32,111 nucleotides of DNA, from positions 1 to 32,111 of the forward strand of contig VGLJ01000056.1 of the NCBI GenBank assembly GCA_016866775.1, in the 5' to 3' direction. Shown piece by piece: positions 31,666 through 32,111 of this stretch. The DNA comes from Candidatus Rokuibacteriota bacterium (GTDB lineage: Bacteria; Methylomirabilota; Methylomirabilia; Rokubacteriales; CSP1-6). Each line of letters starts with the position of its first letter. Within the stretch, counting starts at the first letter, position 1. A program made the position numbers and the translations under genes. The notes beneath the pieces were generated by a model. That model was not told the DNA's origin, did not search any database, and was given only the letters and a program-made list of their open reading frames with translations.

Positions 31666-32111
31666 GTGTCTGATGTGGCCATATATCTCGTCGGACTCGG
31701 CCTGCTCGCCGGCGTCGCGAGCGAGCCGCTCAGGTTCGACCGCGTGCGCACGGCGATCGTGCGGCAGCTCGGCGAGTCTCTCGACAAGGCGCGCGCCCAC
31801 GCGATGACGTGGGAACGCGAAGTTCAGGGATCCGGTCACGCCTCGGGGTCGGCGGCCGTCGCGGAGCCTCCCGCGCGGTGGGTGCTCCGGCTCGAGGCCG
31901 TCGACGCGGCGATCGGCCGGCGCGATTTCAGTGGAGCGGAGCGCGCGTGGCACGACGCGCACACCGCCGCCCTGCGCACGCGCACGTGGCGCCCGCTCGT
32001 CGCCGTCGGCGACGCGGCGCTGAAGATCGGCGAGGCCGCCGGCCACCGGCGCGCGGCGGCGAGCCGCGCGCGAGAGCTCTACCTGGCGGCGCTCATCCGC
32101 GCGCGCGGAGC
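31666..32111 (+). CDS. TPR-like hypothetical protein, 3'-partial
   Basis: The frame is open from GTG 31666 to the edge of the window; a TGA at 31660-31662 in the same frame limits the start, and GTG 31675 is an alternative. The N-terminus is hydrophobic (VAIYLVGLGLLAGVA), like a signal or membrane anchor. Later sequence (AAIGRRDFSGAERAWHDAHTAALRTRTWRPLVAVGDAALKIGEAAG and ARELYLAALIRARG) looks like helix-turn-helix pairs of tetratricopeptide type. At least 148 residues are present. Function unknown; a protein-interaction role is likely if the TPR reading is right. Confidence 0.65.
   Translation, partial: MSDVAIYLVGLGLLAGVASEPLRFDRVRTAIVRQLGESLDKARAHAMTWEREVQGSGHASGSAAVAEPPARWVLRLEAVDAAIGRRDFSGAERAWHDAHTAALRTRTWRPLVAVGDAALKIGEAAGHRRAAASRARELYLAALIRARG

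Noticed and set aside
1-32111. tRNA, rRNA and CRISPR arrays
   Set aside because: No cloverleaf, rRNA motif or regularly spaced repeat series was seen, and no selC-like tRNA is in the window.

Overview
The window is about 32 kb of very GC-rich bacterial DNA (roughly 70% by eye), densely coding, with frequent GTG and some TTG starts and many 1-4 base stop/start overlaps. The gene content (TRAP and Liv-type solute receptors, acyl-CoA enzymes, a creatininase-family hydrolase, stand-alone MetE-like enzymes, selenoproteins) suggests a soil or sediment heterotroph of the Rokubacteria/Methylomirabilota kind. That assignment is inference; there is no rRNA or other marker gene here.

Layout. 2-1491: a DUF2207 membrane protein, cut at its 5' end and frameshifted at a C-run. 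1543-6748: a DUF1330 protein, a citrate/2-methylcitrate synthase, a small coiled-coil protein, a compact aconitase-family dehydratase and a PrpF isomerase, together resembling a methylcitrate module. 6745-12333: an unknown protein, an SCP2-like/alpha-beta hydrolase fusion (minus), a twice-frameshifted acyltransferase, a creatininase-family protein with a C-terminal membrane segment, and an NPP-type phosphodiesterase (minus). 12402-16994: an enoyl-CoA hydratase-family protein, an acyl-CoA synthetase, a secreted SNase-like nuclease, a helical unknown and an acyl-CoA dehydrogenase. 17031-19986 (minus): a sugar-type ABC importer with receptor and two permeases but no ATPase. 20073-30119 (plus): a ten-gene run with a DctP-type receptor, proline racemase-family enzyme, DadA-like oxidoreductase, MetE-like enzyme, complete Liv-type ABC importer and a second MetE-like enzyme. 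31349-31537: a 5'-truncated Pal remnant. 31666 to the edge: a gene that runs off the window.

The most interesting object is at 30190-31277. Two adjacent exported redox genes are each interrupted by one in-frame TGA exactly where the family has its catalytic cysteine: T-x-x-U in a peroxiredoxin and W-U-P-D-C in a TlpA-like thioredoxin-fold protein. Each TGA is followed at a suitable distance by a hairpin resembling a bacterial SECIS element. Conventional ORF calling breaks both genes into fragments. Read through, the peroxiredoxin contains no cysteine at all and its neighbour contains one Sec plus one Cys, which suggests a two-component extracytoplasmic selenium peroxidase/reductase pair.

Other oddities: an apparent ATA start with a perfect Shine-Dalgarno on the DctP-type receptor gene, palindromic tandem repeats in front of prpF, a strong hairpin between the Liv receptor and its first permease, and altered active-site motifs in the proline racemase-family and enoyl-CoA hydratase-family proteins.
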